A stretch of DNA of 14,793 nt from an uncultured Capnocytophaga sp. (GCA_915070235.1 CAJZFM010000022.1:1-14793); one strand, 5' to 3'; positions 6,780-13,313 are shown, numbered from the stretch's first letter. The notes: generated from the sequence alone by a model not told the origin. Translations and numbers: made by a program.

Positions 6780-6889
6780 GGGCGAATTGCCATTCGCCCC
6801 TACGACATGCGTTGGCCAAATATTCATGCGTATATATGTGTGAGCAAATGTGTCATGGGTGTGCTGTAGGGGCGAATGGCAATTTGCCC
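6780..6889. repeat. Inverted REP pair (BIME-like), right copy of the REP element
   Basis: Two REP hairpins face each other: GGGCGAATTGCCATTCGCCC (6780-6799) followed by CTAC, and GTAG (6866-6869) followed by GGGCGAATGGCAATTTGCCC (6870-6889). Read outwards from the spacer, both are GTAG plus a GGGCGAAT-stem hairpin; one base differs. GTAG directly 5' of the hairpin matches the conserved tetranucleotide of REPs recognised by RAYTs. The spacer (ACGACATGCGT to ATGGGTGTGCT) matches the left copy at 5967-6020. Confidence 0.88.
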
Positions 6890-6990
6890 TTATTTTAATT
6901 CGCCCTATTTCGATTTGTTCTATTTCAATTTGCTCTATTTCGATTTGTCCCCATTCAATTCTCCCTTATTTCAATTCTCCCTTCAAATAC
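6881..6990 (+). repeat. 15/16-bp tandem array next to the REP
   Basis: About six and a half units of a degenerate AATTYGCCCTATTTCG sequence run from the edge of the second REP: 6881-6896, 6897-6912, 6913-6927, 6928-6942, 6943-6957, 6958-6973, and a partial unit. A short version (ATTCGCCCTATTTCAATT) also follows the left element at 6059-6076. There are no unique spacers, so this is not a CRISPR. Confidence 0.8.
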
Positions 6991-7009
6991 GAAAACGCAA
7001 AAATACAAA

Positions 7010-7075
7010 AAATAATGATTAATGCCAATAATGATTAATGATTAATTCCCTAACTCATTAACTGTTAATCATTAT
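7010..7075. repeat. Heptamer-type inverted repeat upstream of the copZ-like gene
   Basis: This is the second copy of the panD-end repeat. It contains TGATTAA units near 7016-7046 and TTAATCA near 7065, so the arms can pair. It differs from the panD copy by an extra ATGATTA unit and a few substitutions. Confidence 0.75.
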
Positions 7076-7148
7076 TCTCTGTCATTCTGTTAGTATTTCC
7101 CCTTTGGCATAGTATTTGAGGGAGGAAAGCGTATAAATAAATAATCTC

Positions 7149-7352
7149 ATGAAAACATATACTATCAAAGGAATGGGCTGCACTGGGTGTGCAACCACCG
7201 TAGAGGAAAGATTGTCTAAAGTAGCAGGTGTTACTACCGTTAAAGTAGATTTTAACGCACAAAAGGCCTTTGTGGAATCCAAAGAGGAAGTCTCTTTGCC
7301 AGCACTCCAAAAGGCCTTAGAAGGTACTGATTACACTATTGAAAAAGACTGA
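7149..7352 (+). CDS. copZ: CopZ-like copper chaperone (HMA domain)
   Basis: This 67-residue protein is a single heavy-metal-associated domain. The metal-binding loop is GMGCTGCA with Cys11 and Cys14, and the fold pattern of the family is complete: strand KTYTIKGM, helix [10 protein letters not shown], strand TTVKVDF, then [16 protein letters not shown]. Such proteins carry Cu(I) in the cytoplasm and hand it to a CopA ATPase. The gene's stop is one base before the ATG of the copA-like gene, so the two form a translationally linked unit. The domain is similar to the N-terminal HMA of its neighbour ([10 protein letters not shown] against [10 protein letters not shown]), which suggests local duplication. 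Other soft metals are possible but less likely given the partner. No CsoR or CueR regulator is present. Confidence 0.9.
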   Translation: MKTYTIKGMGCTGCATTVEERLSKVAGVTTVKVDFNAQKAFVESKEEVSLPALQKALEGTDYTIEKD

Positions 7353-7353
7353 C

Positions 7354-9732
7354 ATGATGACACACACCTATTATGTAAAGGGCATGAGTTGTAGCGGTTG
7401 CGAGATGACCGTCAAAAAGAGTCTGGAGGCTATAGAGGGTGTCAGCAAGGTCGTGGCCAATGCTAAGGAGAAAACCGCTGTAGTGGAGATGAGCCAACAT
7501 GTGCCTTTTGAAACGCTTAAAACCGCCTTGGAGGGTACTCATTACACCTTGGTAACCTCCTTGGAGGAAGCTACTCCTGCTCCTAAGCCTCAAGCCTCTA
7601 CCCACAAGGGGACAGGGGTGTATTACTGCCCAATGCGCTGTGAGGGGAACAAGACCTACGACCACCCTGGTCATTGTCCCGTTTGTGGAATGGACTTGGT
7701 GGAACAGGTCTCTGCTGAGAGCCTCAAAGGAGGCGGGCAAGAACAGCAGAAGCGCCAGGAGCTACGCCGTCAGTTTTGGGGAGCAGTGGCTTTTACCTTG
7801 CCTATTTTTATCATCGCTATGGGGGGTATGTGGCATAGCAACCCTATGTATAGGCTGATGCCCGTTACTTATTGGAATTGGGTACAGTTTGCTCTATCGC
7901 TACCTGTGGTCTTCTACTATGGCTGGACGTATTTTGTCCGTGCATGGGTGAGTATCAAAACGCTGCGGTTCAATATGTTTACCCTTATCGGTATCGGTTC
8001 AGCAGCGGCTTGGGGCTTTAGCGTAGTAGCGCTCTGCCTGCCAGATAGCCTGCCTGAGCAGTTCAAGGAACATGGTTCGGTGCCCCTCTACTTTGAGGCT
8101 ACCACGGTAATCCTTACCTTGGTTATCTTAGGCCAACTCTTGGAGGCCAATGCTCACGGACGTACCCAAGAGGCGGTGCGTATGCTGCTCCAGTTAGCAC
8201 CTAATACCGCTATAAAGCTCATAGGTGAAGAGGAAAAGGAAGTGCCTGTAGAGCAGGTTGTCAAGGGCGACCTACTCAGGGTAAGACCTGGGGCTAAAAT
8301 TCCTGTAGATGGCCGTATCACCACAGGGGTAGCCACGATAGATGAGAGTATGATTACAGGAGAACCGCTGCCGGTGGAAAAGCAAACGGGCGACACTGTA
8401 TCGGCAGGGACTATCAATGGCGCTCAGGCCTTTGTCATGCAAGCCGAGAAGGTGGGTAGCGATACGCTGCTTTCCCAGATTGTTACCATGGTACAGCAGG
8501 CTACCAGTAGCCGAGCTCCTATCCAAAAGTTGGCCGACCGTATTGCCGCTTACTTTGTTCCTATTGTGGTAGCTGTATCTGTCTTGACTTTTATCATTTG
8601 GGCTGTTTTTGCTAAAGAACACGCCTACGAATATGCTTTGGTCAATGCCATTGCAGTGCTTATCATCGCTTGTCCTTGTGCCTTGGGCTTGGCCACCCCT
8701 GTATCAGTCATGGTGGGGGTTACCAAAGGGGCACGACAGGGAATCCTTATCAAGAATGCGGAGGCCTTAGAGCGTATGAAGCAAGTAGATACCTTGATTG
8801 TGGATAAGACAGGTACCCTTACCGAAGGCAAGCCCAGTGTAAGGGCGATTATCCCTTGGGCAGGGTATAACGAGCAAACCCTATGGCCAATTCTCTATGG
8901 AGTGAATAAATCCAGCGAACACCCTTTGGCCAAGGCAACTAATACTTATGCAGCCGAACATGGAGTAACTCCCCTTGCTATGACCGATTTCAAGGCCTTA
9001 GCAGGGCGTGGAGTAGAGGCAACCTATGAGGGCAAACATTATTATTTTGGCAATGACCGACTCATGCAGGAGATCGGAGCTACTCTTACCGAGGGGCAGC
9101 TCAGCCAAGTAACAGAAGCACAGCGCCAAGGACAAACACTTTCTTTTTTGGCTATAGAAAAAGAAGTGATTGCCGCCGTAGCTATAGCCGACAAGGTCAA
9201 AGATACTGCCGCTCAAGCTGTAAAGGCCTTACAAGAGCAGGGAATCACCGTGGTTATGCTCACCGGTGATAATCCTATTACCGCTCAGGCAGTAGCCCAG
9301 CAACTGGGTCTTACCCACTACAAGGCGGGCATGCTTCCCGAAGATAAGCAAAAGGAAGTACAGCACCTGCAGCAACAAGGAAAGATTGTGGCCATGGCAG
9401 GAGATGGTATCAATGATGCGCCCGCCTTAGCGCAAGCTCATGTGGGAATAGCCATGGGTACAGGTACCGATATAGCCATAGAAAGCGCACAGATTACCTT
9501 GGTCAAAGGAGACTTAGGCGGAATCGTCAAGATGCGTACCCTCAGTGAGGCGGTGGTGAAGAATATACGGGAGAATTTGTTTTTTGCCTTGGTGTACAAC
9601 ACGGTAGGCATTCCCATTGCCGCAGGGGTATTATATCCCTTCTTTGGCATACTGCTCTCACCCATGCTCGGTGCTTTAGCTATGAGCTTTAGCTCTGTAA
9701 GTGTGATAACAAATGCGCTTAGGCTTAAGTAA
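7354..9732 (+). CDS. copA: Copper-exporting P1B-type ATPase
   Basis: The 792-residue protein pumps Cu(I) out of the cytoplasm using ATP. In order it has an N-terminal HMA domain (Cys13 and Cys16 in GMSCSGC), a Cys-rich heavy-metal-binding segment (Cys92, Cys96, Cys108, Cys111 in YYCPMRC and HCPVCGMDL), and a P1B ATPase core. Core motifs are TGE (335-337, actuator), CPC (440-442, membrane copper site), the phosphorylated Asp484 in [13 protein letters not shown] at 523-524, and GDGINDAP (683-690). YN (748-749) and MSFSS (777-781) in the last two helices mark the P1B-1 copper(I) subtype. The ATG at 7354 is chosen, one base after the copZ stop; a TTG at 7339 would overlap copZ and adds nothing. 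MTHTYY at 7357 is the alternative start. Confidence 0.95.
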   Translation: MMTHTYYVKGMSCSGCEMTVKKSLEAIEGVSKVVANAKEKTAVVEMSQHVPFETLKTALEGTHYTLVTSLEEATPAPKPQASTHKGTGVYYCPMRCEGNKTYDHPGHCPVCGMDLVEQVSAESLKGGGQEQQKRQELRRQFWGAVAFTLPIFIIAMGGMWHSNPMYRLMPVTYWNWVQFALSLPVVFYYGWTYFVRAWVSIKTLRFNMFTLIGIGSAAAWGFSVVALCLPDSLPEQFKEHGSVPLYFEATTVILTLVILGQLLEANAHGRTQEAVRMLLQLAPNTAIKLIGEEEKEVPVEQVVKGDLLRVRPGAKIPVDGRITTGVATIDESMITGEPLPVEKQTGDTVSAGTINGAQAFVMQAEKVGSDTLLSQIVTMVQQATSSRAPIQKLADRIAAYFVPIVVAVSVLTFIIWAVFAKEHAYEYALVNAIAVLIIACPCALGLATPVSVMVGVTKGARQGILIKNAEALERMKQVDTLIVDKTGTLTEGKPSVRAIIPWAGYNEQTLWPILYGVNKSSEHPLAKATNTYAAEHGVTPLAMTDFKALAGRGVEATYEGKHYYFGNDRLMQEIGATLTEGQLSQVTEAQRQGQTLSFLAIEKEVIAAVAIADKVKDTAAQAVKALQEQGITVVMLTGDNPITAQAVAQQLGLTHYKAGMLPEDKQKEVQHLQQQGKIVAMAGDGINDAPALAQAHVGIAMGTGTDIAIESAQITLVKGDLGGIVKMRTLSEAVVKNIRENLFFALVYNTVGIPIAAGVLYPFFGILLSPMLGALAMSFSSVSVITNALRLK

Positions 9733-9736
9733 AAAA

Positions 9737-9793
9737 TAATGACTAATGACAAGTGACTAATAGAATGGATTAGTCACTTGTCATTAGTCATTA
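9737..9793 (-). repeat. Perfect 24-bp inverted heptamer array between copA and tRNA-Asp
   Basis: The arms 9737-9760 and 9770-9793 are perfectly complementary and separated by 9 bases. Each arm consists of heptamers such as TGACTAA, TGACAAG or their complements. On the minus strand the hairpin is followed by six T (9731-9736 on the plus strand are A), so it could stop transcripts coming from the tRNA side. On the plus strand A-rich DNA follows, so for copA it would only cap the 3' end. Confidence 0.85.
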
Positions 9794-9796
9794 AAT

Positions 9797-9825
9797 AAAA
9801 AAAGCCTTCCATAGGAAAGCCTTTC
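9797..9825 (-). terminator. Probable terminator of the tRNA-Asp transcript
   Basis: On the minus strand, AAAGGCTTTCC, a 3-nt loop, then GGAAGGCTTT form a stem with one G-G mismatch and one bulge, followed by seven T (9797-9803 are A on the plus strand). It lies about 65 nt downstream of the tRNA. Confidence 0.6.
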
Positions 9826-9888
9826 ATTGGTTTAAATAAACCTGTGTAAAACCAAATATTACACAAAACAACACAACTAAATTTTTAG

Positions 9889-9962
9889 CGGTCTGGACGG
9901 GACTCGAACCCGCGACCCCATGCGTGACAGGCATGTATTCTAACCAGCTGAACTACCAGACC
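9889..9962 (-). tRNA. tRNA-Asp (GTC)
   Basis: Read on the minus strand, the 74-nt sequence folds as a cloverleaf: acceptor arm GGTCTGG with CCAGACC, D-arm with GTTCAGCTGGTTAGAAT, anticodon stem CATGC/GCATG enclosing loop CTGTCAC with anticodon GTC, and T-arm GCGGG-TTCGAGT-CCCGT. The discriminator base is G, as expected for tRNA-Asp. CCA is not encoded. All stems pair completely. Confidence 0.97.
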
Positions 9963-9981
9963 ATTGCTTTGTTTTGCGGTG

Positions 9982-10011
9982 CAAAGGTACAACATTTTTT
10001 CAAACTAACAA
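9982..10011 (-). promoter_or_regulatory. Promoter of tRNA-Asp
   Basis: On the minus strand TTG (10009-10011) is followed after exactly 19 bases by TACCTTTG (9982-9989), the TAnnTTTG -7 box. The tRNA begins 19 nt downstream of the box. Confidence 0.78.
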
Positions 10012-10046
10012 TACTTTTTTCAAAAAAAATTCAATTATTTTTATTC

Positions 10047-10120
10047 ACGCTGATTATCAGCGTTTTATAGGTGTCAGATGTTAGAGTTTAGGGGTTAAAA
10101 CCTACTCCCTATCCCTAAAA
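10047..10120. repeat. Palindrome and TTAG-type heptamers upstream of the ACP gene
   Basis: ACGCTGAT-T-ATCAGCGT (10047-10063) is a perfect 8-bp palindrome around one base, followed by TTTT. Next come the phased heptamers GTGTCAG, ATGTTAG and then AGTTTAG (10071-10091). TTTAGGG (10087-10093) can pair with CCCTAAA (10113-10119). The palindrome lies between the divergent tRNA-Asp and ACP promoters and could be an operator; the heptamers resemble those before aroG (5791-5818). Confidence 0.6.
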
Positions 10121-10145
10121 CCTTTTCTACTTACAAAAAAATTGC

Positions 10146-10153
10146 TACTTTTG
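10146..10153 (+). promoter_or_regulatory. -7 box of the ACP-acyltransferase unit
   Basis: TACTTTTG fits TAnnTTTG and ends 12 bases before the ATG at 10166, implying a very short leader. It also argues against the TTG at 10142 as a start, because that codon would precede the transcription start. The -33 region (TTTT near 10123) is weak. Confidence 0.65.
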
Positions 10154-10165
10154 CACCCAGAAAGA

Positions 10166-10420
10166 ATGTCTATGAAAAGAGATGAAATTATAGCTACCAT
10201 CAATGATATTTTGGTAGAAGAGTTTGAAGTAGATCGCTCGGTTATTGCTCCAGAGGCTGACTTCCGCGAATCCTTAGGCTTGGATAGCCTTGACTATGTG
10301 GATTTGGTTGTGATCATTCAGGAGACCTTCGGGGTAAAACTTGTAGAGGCAGATTTCAAACCCATTGTCAGCTTCAATGATTTCTATACGACCTTAGAGG
10401 AAAAAATCAATGGAAGATAA
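10166..10420 (+). CDS. Dedicated acyl carrier protein
   Basis: This 84-residue acidic helical protein is an acyl carrier protein. The phosphopantetheine attachment site is Ser41 in LGLDSLDYVDL. It is clearly different from the housekeeping AcpP encoded at 13031, for example in DYVDLVVIIQETFGVKL against [17 protein letters not shown]. Its 3' end overlaps the start of the acyltransferase gene by 11 bases, so the two are translationally coupled and this carrier probably presents the acyl group used by that enzyme (inference). Starts at 10166 and 10172 are both possible (MSMKRDE or MKRDE); the first is given. Specialised carriers next to such acyltransferases occur in aryl polyene or flexirubin clusters and near lipid-modification genes, but no other cluster gene is present here. 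Confidence 0.92.
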   Translation: MSMKRDEIIATINDILVEEFEVDRSVIAPEADFRESLGLDSLDYVDLVVIIQETFGVKLVEADFKPIVSFNDFYTTLEEKINGR

Positions 10421-11321
10421 AAAGGCCAATACCCAATGGCAGGGTAAGTCCAAGGGAAGTGTATGGGGGTACAAGGTATTTGTACTGCTCATCAAGCACT
10501 TAGGTGTCCGCTGGGCTTATGGGCTACTTGTCTTTGTGGCTTTTTATTACTTCCTCTTCGAAAGGCGTTCCAACCGTGTGTTGCGTTACTATTTCCGCCA
10601 ACGCTTGGGGTATTCGTGGGCAAAGACTTGGGTAAGCCTCTACCGCAATTACTTTGTCTTCGGACAGACGATTATTGACAAGGTGGCAGTATCGGCTCAG
10701 CTACGTGATCGCTTTACCTATGACTTTGATGGGGTGGAGCACTTGCAAGCATTGCTTAAGGAACACAAGGGTGGTGTGCTTATTTCCGCCCATATTGGTA
10801 ACTTTGAGATGGCCGAACCATTTTTTAGGGAGATAGATAAGGATTATCAGATACACACCGTTACGGTAGATATGGAGCGTACCGCTATTAGGGACTATTT
10901 GCAGGAGATTTCTTCGGCTCCCCCGCCTAAGTACATCTATATCAAGGACGACCTCTCTCATATCTTTGAGATCAATGAAGCCTTGCAACACCATGGGATT
11001 ATCTGTCTTACAGGTGACCGCTATTTTGAGGGCAACAAGTACCTCACCGCTCCACTCTTGGGGCAAATGGCGCGCTTTCCTGCGGGTCCTTTTCATATTG
11101 CCTCCCGCTTGGGGGTGCCCGTGATCTTCGTCTATGTGATGAAGGAGCGCAACCTACACTACCACCTCTACGCTCGTGTAGCACAGACCGCCCACCGAGA
11201 TGCTCAAGGCCTGTTAAGTGCCTTTACACAAAGCATGGAGCAGATGCTACAGCAATACCCCTTGCAGTGGTTTAACTACTTTGATTTTTGGGGAGAGTTA
11301 GAAACAAAAAACGGAAAGTGA
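10410..11321 (+). CDS. LpxL/HtrB-family lipid acyltransferase
   Basis: The 303-residue protein belongs to the lysophospholipid/lipid A acyltransferase family. The catalytic HX4E motif is His128 to Glu133 in SAHIGNFE. Other family marks are TGDRYFEGN (201-209), FPAGPFHIASRLGVPVIFVYV (223-243) and the QWFNYFDFW end (286-294). One hydrophobic stretch (about 34-50) probably anchors it to the inner face of the inner membrane. Members transfer an acyl chain from acyl-ACP to a lipid, typically secondary acyl groups of lipid A. The dedicated ACP upstream overlaps it by 11 bases, which suggests a special acyl donor or a non-lipid-A product, such as a flexirubin-type pigment or a sulfonolipid; the sequence cannot decide. 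No lipid A genes are nearby. Confidence 0.9.
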   Translation: MEDKKANTQWQGKSKGSVWGYKVFVLLIKHLGVRWAYGLLVFVAFYYFLFERRSNRVLRYYFRQRLGYSWAKTWVSLYRNYFVFGQTIIDKVAVSAQLRDRFTYDFDGVEHLQALLKEHKGGVLISAHIGNFEMAEPFFREIDKDYQIHTVTVDMERTAIRDYLQEISSAPPPKYIYIKDDLSHIFEINEALQHHGIICLTGDRYFEGNKYLTAPLLGQMARFPAGPFHIASRLGVPVIFVYVMKERNLHYHLYARVAQTAHRDAQGLLSAFTQSMEQMLQQYPLQWFNYFDFWGELETKNGK

Positions 11322-11323
11322 AA

Positions 11324-11394
11324 AGCTTGTAGCGCGCCACATGAAAGGGACGAGCTACAAGCTCTAATAGTAGTTAGGCATGAGTTGCAAGCTC
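11324..11394. repeat. AGCTACAAGCT repeats after the acyltransferase gene
   Basis: AGCTTGTAGC (11324-11333) pairs with GCTACAAGCT (11354-11363), giving a 10-bp stem and a 20-nt loop just after the stop codon. A third, related copy, GAGTTGCAAGCTC, lies at 11382-11394, exactly 30 bases after GAGCTACAAGCTC (11352-11364). No T-run follows, so it is not a standard terminator. Confidence 0.7.
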
Positions 11395-11426
11395 GGCGCC
11401 AGCGTATGGGCTTTACCTCTTACTTT

Positions 11427-11642
11427 TTATCTTTTACTTTTACTAAGGTAGTATATTTGCACAAAGCAGATAATGGCATTAGGAATGATAACAGGCCATA
11501 GTTTAGGTTCGTAGAGCAGGCCATAGATAACAAAGCATAAACAACCTATCAAGTTGATTAGGCGAATACGTTGTACCTTCTTCATGAGAAAGCTCAGTAT
11601 AATACATACCGAGGCAAAATAACCGATATATTCTATATACAT
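11427..11642 (-). CDS. Small three-helix membrane protein, YgjV / SemiSWEET-like
   Basis: This 71-residue protein is almost entirely hydrophobic, with three predicted membrane helices at about 3-20, 28-44 and 49-66 separated by basic (MKKVQRIR) and short loops. The pattern EYIGYFASVCIILSFLMK, RLINLIGCLCFVIYG and WPVIIPNAIICFVQIYYL is shared with small Bacteroidota proteins annotated as YgjV-like inner-membrane proteins. The three-helix arrangement with Pro/Asn in the last helix also recalls SemiSWEET or PQ-loop transporters. Substrate unknown. The gene lies 49 nt downstream of the thioredoxin-like gene on the same strand, with a heptamer array between. Its last residues (SKSKR) are encoded in a TTTTAC-type repeat. 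Confidence 0.75.
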   Translation of the reverse strand: MYIEYIGYFASVCIILSFLMKKVQRIRLINLIGCLCFVIYGLLYEPKLWPVIIPNAIICFVQIYYLSKSKR

Positions 11643-11645
11643 TCG

Positions 11646-11690
11646 TTAGTTTTTAGTTTTTAGTCACTCGTCATTAGTCACTCGTCACTA
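11646..11690. repeat. Heptanucleotide array between the membrane-protein and thioredoxin-like genes
   Basis: Six phased heptamers run from 11646 to 11687: TTAGTTT twice, then TTAGTCA and CTCGTCA as an alternating pair repeated twice, then CTA. The composition matches the arrays at 1794-1838 and 9737-9793. It fills nearly the whole gap between the two genes. Confidence 0.85.
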
Positions 11691-11691
11691 T

Positions 11692-12756
11692 TTAAGGTTT
11701 TTTACCTTTTACCTTTTTACCTTTTACTTTTTTCGGTACAGGAACATAGGCAGCTGCTTCGGGGTCAAGGCCACGATGTACGCCCTTAGGGGTGATATTT
11801 ACCGCGAGGATCTTGCCGCTCTCGTCAATGAGGAAGTTGGACGGTACATCTATGATGCCTAAGGCTTGTAAGGTTTCGTCTTTGAACTTCTTAGGAGCAA
11901 TAAGAGTAGTGAAGCGATAGCCTTCGCGATGGATATGATCAAGCCAAGTGTTGCGCTCATGGTCTAAATAAACCGCATAGATGGTAAAGCCATGGGAGCT
12001 GTGGTATTTCTTGTAAAGCTCGGCAAACTGGCGGGTAACCTCCACACAGGGAATACAATCCGAGGCGGTAAAGAGTACCAAGGTGAGTTTCTTCTTAGCC
12101 GCCGAGAGTTTCTCACGCCCTTTTTCGGTATCAAACTCCATATCGGGTAGCTGGCTACCTACCTGAGTTTTGCTCATGGCACTGAGCATCTGCTCTATTT
12201 TTTGGACATCTTCCTTGTCTTGCGTACGTTTGTCCAAAAGGTCATAGAGCTTTTGAGCATAGCGGTAGGGGAGTACACGGTCAGCCATTAGGTCGGACAG
12301 GAGAATACCTGCAAATTGGCTCTTAGGTTCGCGCTTGATGAGCTTCTCCAAGCGGGGAGTAAGCAGATCAGCCAAGTTGGAGAGCGAGGCGTTCTTATGT
12401 CGGAAGATCAGAATATCCTTGACCTCGGTAAGCGAGGGACTGCCGTTAAGGCTCTTTATATATACCTGATGGCGGTTTTCTATAGCAATATCAGCAGAGA
12501 GATCACCCGCTTCCAAGACAAAGAAACCTGTATCCTTAAACTTAGGATTCACCAAGATAGACGCTTTGGTAGGATAGGGCACTTGTCCAGAGAAATGAAA
12601 CTCCTTGTTGGAGATCGTAGTACTATCCACTTTGTCTCCATATCTCAAGTATATCTTACCCTCATAGGGGCTACTCACCCGACCAGTGAGCGTAAAGTTT
12701 TGGGAGAAACCCACGGCTGCTTGTAGCAAGCATAGATATAAAAAAATAGTTCTCAT
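11692..12756 (-). CDS. Periplasmic thioredoxin-like (TlpA-type) protein with DUF4369
   Basis: The 354-residue protein has a signal peptide (about 1-18, hydrophobic FLYLCLLQAAVGF, no lipobox Cys), an N-terminal beta-rich DUF4369-like domain (about 20-100, TGRVSSPYEGKIYL and NKEFHFSGQV), a helical middle, and a thioredoxin fold from about 205. The redox motif is Cys234-Ile-Pro-Cys237 in TASDCIPCVE, and the cis-proline is Pro305 in IIDVPSNFLID. Members reduce or shuffle periplasmic disulfides; the substrate is not predictable. A clear -7 box TACTTTTG lies at 12774-12781. The C-terminal tail (KKVKGKKVKGKKP) is encoded by a TTTTACC repeat and is unlikely to belong to the original fold. The small membrane protein gene downstream is probably cotranscribed. 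Confidence 0.88.
   Translation of the reverse strand: MRTIFLYLCLLQAAVGFSQNFTLTGRVSSPYEGKIYLRYGDKVDSTTISNKEFHFSGQVPYPTKASILVNPKFKDTGFFVLEAGDLSADIAIENRHQVYIKSLNGSPSLTEVKDILIFRHKNASLSNLADLLTPRLEKLIKREPKSQFAGILLSDLMADRVLPYRYAQKLYDLLDKRTQDKEDVQKIEQMLSAMSKTQVGSQLPDMEFDTEKGREKLSAAKKKLTLVLFTASDCIPCVEVTRQFAELYKKYHSSHGFTIYAVYLDHERNTWLDHIHREGYRFTTLIAPKKFKDETLQALGIIDVPSNFLIDESGKILAVNITPKGVHRGLDPEAAAYVPVPKKVKGKKVKGKKP
11700..11727. repeat. TTTTACC short repeat encoding the tail of the thioredoxin-like protein
   Basis: Units TTTTACC at 11700-11706 and 11707-11713 are followed by an 8-base version (11714-11721) and a partial unit (11722-11727). On the minus strand they read as Lys/Val/Gly codons and make the KKVKGKKVKGKK tail. 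Related TTTTAC units occur at about 11411-11443 at the end of the adjacent membrane-protein gene. Confidence 0.75.
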
Positions 12757-13030
12757 AGGCCATAAATATTGGGCAAAAGTATAAATTTTTTTTCACTTTT
12801 CATACCATAAAGCGCAGAAAAAGCAGCCCCACCGAGGATTTAAGAGAATTTCTTAAGGACGATTTTCTCTCTTAGCACCTATTTTAACCCCTCAAAAAGA
12901 TATTTTAAGAGAGCTAAAACACTGATATACAGTAAGTTTTAGAAAACTCACGCTTTTTTTTTCAACATATGACTGCTAATCAAAAAAACTTTCTTACTTT
13001 TGCAACGAGTTAAATTAAAATTTTTAAGTT
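12757..13030. promoter_or_regulatory. Divergent control region of the thioredoxin-like gene and acpP
   Basis: Two -7 boxes are visible: TACTTTTG on the minus strand (12774-12781), 17 nt before the thioredoxin-like ATG, and TACTTTTG on the plus strand (12995-13002), 28 nt before the acpP ATG. Between them lie TTAAGA/TCTTAA half sites (12839-12844, 12851-12856) and an 8-bp inverted repeat, CTCTCTTA (12867-12874) with TAAGAGAG (12906-12913). These could be operators for acpP; no regulator is known from this sequence. Neither promoter has a convincing -33 TTTG. Confidence 0.6.
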
Positions 13031-13267
13031 ATGTCAGACATTGCATCAAGAGTAAAAGCTATTATTGTGGATAAGCTCGGAGTAGATGAAACAGAAGTAG
13101 TACCAGAGGCTAGCTTCACCAATGATCTAGGAGCAGATTCCTTGGACACTGTAGAGTTGATCATGGAATTTGAAAAAGAATTTGACATTCAAATCCCTGA
13201 TGATCAAGCTGAAAACATCTCAACAGTGGGACAAGCTATTAAGTACATAGAAGAGAACAAGAAATAG
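13031..13267 (+). CDS. acpP: Acyl carrier protein (fatty acid synthesis)
   Basis: This 78-residue acidic protein is the housekeeping type II fatty acid synthase carrier. Ser37 in [11 protein letters not shown] receives the 4'-phosphopantetheine arm. The helices ([48 protein letters not shown]) follow the E. coli AcpP pattern, and the length is typical. It is the first gene of the acpP-fabF-rnc group and has its own promoter at 12995. A hairpin lies between it and fabF and may raise its level relative to fabF. Confidence 0.97.
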   Translation: MSDIASRVKAIIVDKLGVDETEVVPEASFTNDLGADSLDTVELIMEFEKEFDIQIPDDQAENISTVGQAIKYIEENKK

Positions 13268-13290
13268 CATATACTCACTTGAAATGCTCT

Positions 13291-13313
13291 ACGGGGAGGA
13301 AAACTCCCCGTTT
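13291..13313 (+). terminator. Hairpin between acpP and fabF, possible leaky terminator
   Basis: ACGGGGAG (13291-13298), a 5-nt loop GAAAA, and CTCCCCGT (13304-13311) make a perfect 8-bp GC-rich stem, but only TTT follows. The short T-run suggests partial termination or RNA stabilisation upstream of fabF, fitting the higher need for ACP. Confidence 0.6.

Larger units (their letters stand above)
6691..7148. other. Gene-free repeat region between RAYT and copZ-like gene
   Basis: These 458 bases contain, in order: a 20-bp tandem array (about 6722-6779), an inverted REP pair (6780-6889), a 15/16-bp tandem array (6881-6990), and an inverted heptamer-type repeat (7010-7075). The last 70 bases before 7149 should hold the copZ promoter. 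TAGTATTTG at 7110-7118 is close to TAnnTTTG but has one extra base, so I do not call it. The open frame at 6850-7038 is made only of these repeats and is not a gene. Confidence 0.75.

Noticed and set aside
6881..6990. CRISPR-like array
   Set aside because: Units are 15-16 bp and directly adjacent without unique spacers, and no cas gene is present.
6850..7038. 62-residue open frame with Ser/Ile/Cys repeats
   Set aside because: It is the translation of the REP arm, the 15/16-bp array and the heptamer repeat; the repetition reflects DNA repeats, not a protein.
10166..11321. Flexirubin or aryl polyene gene cluster
   Set aside because: Only the ACP and acyltransferase are present; downstream genes are on the other strand and unrelated.
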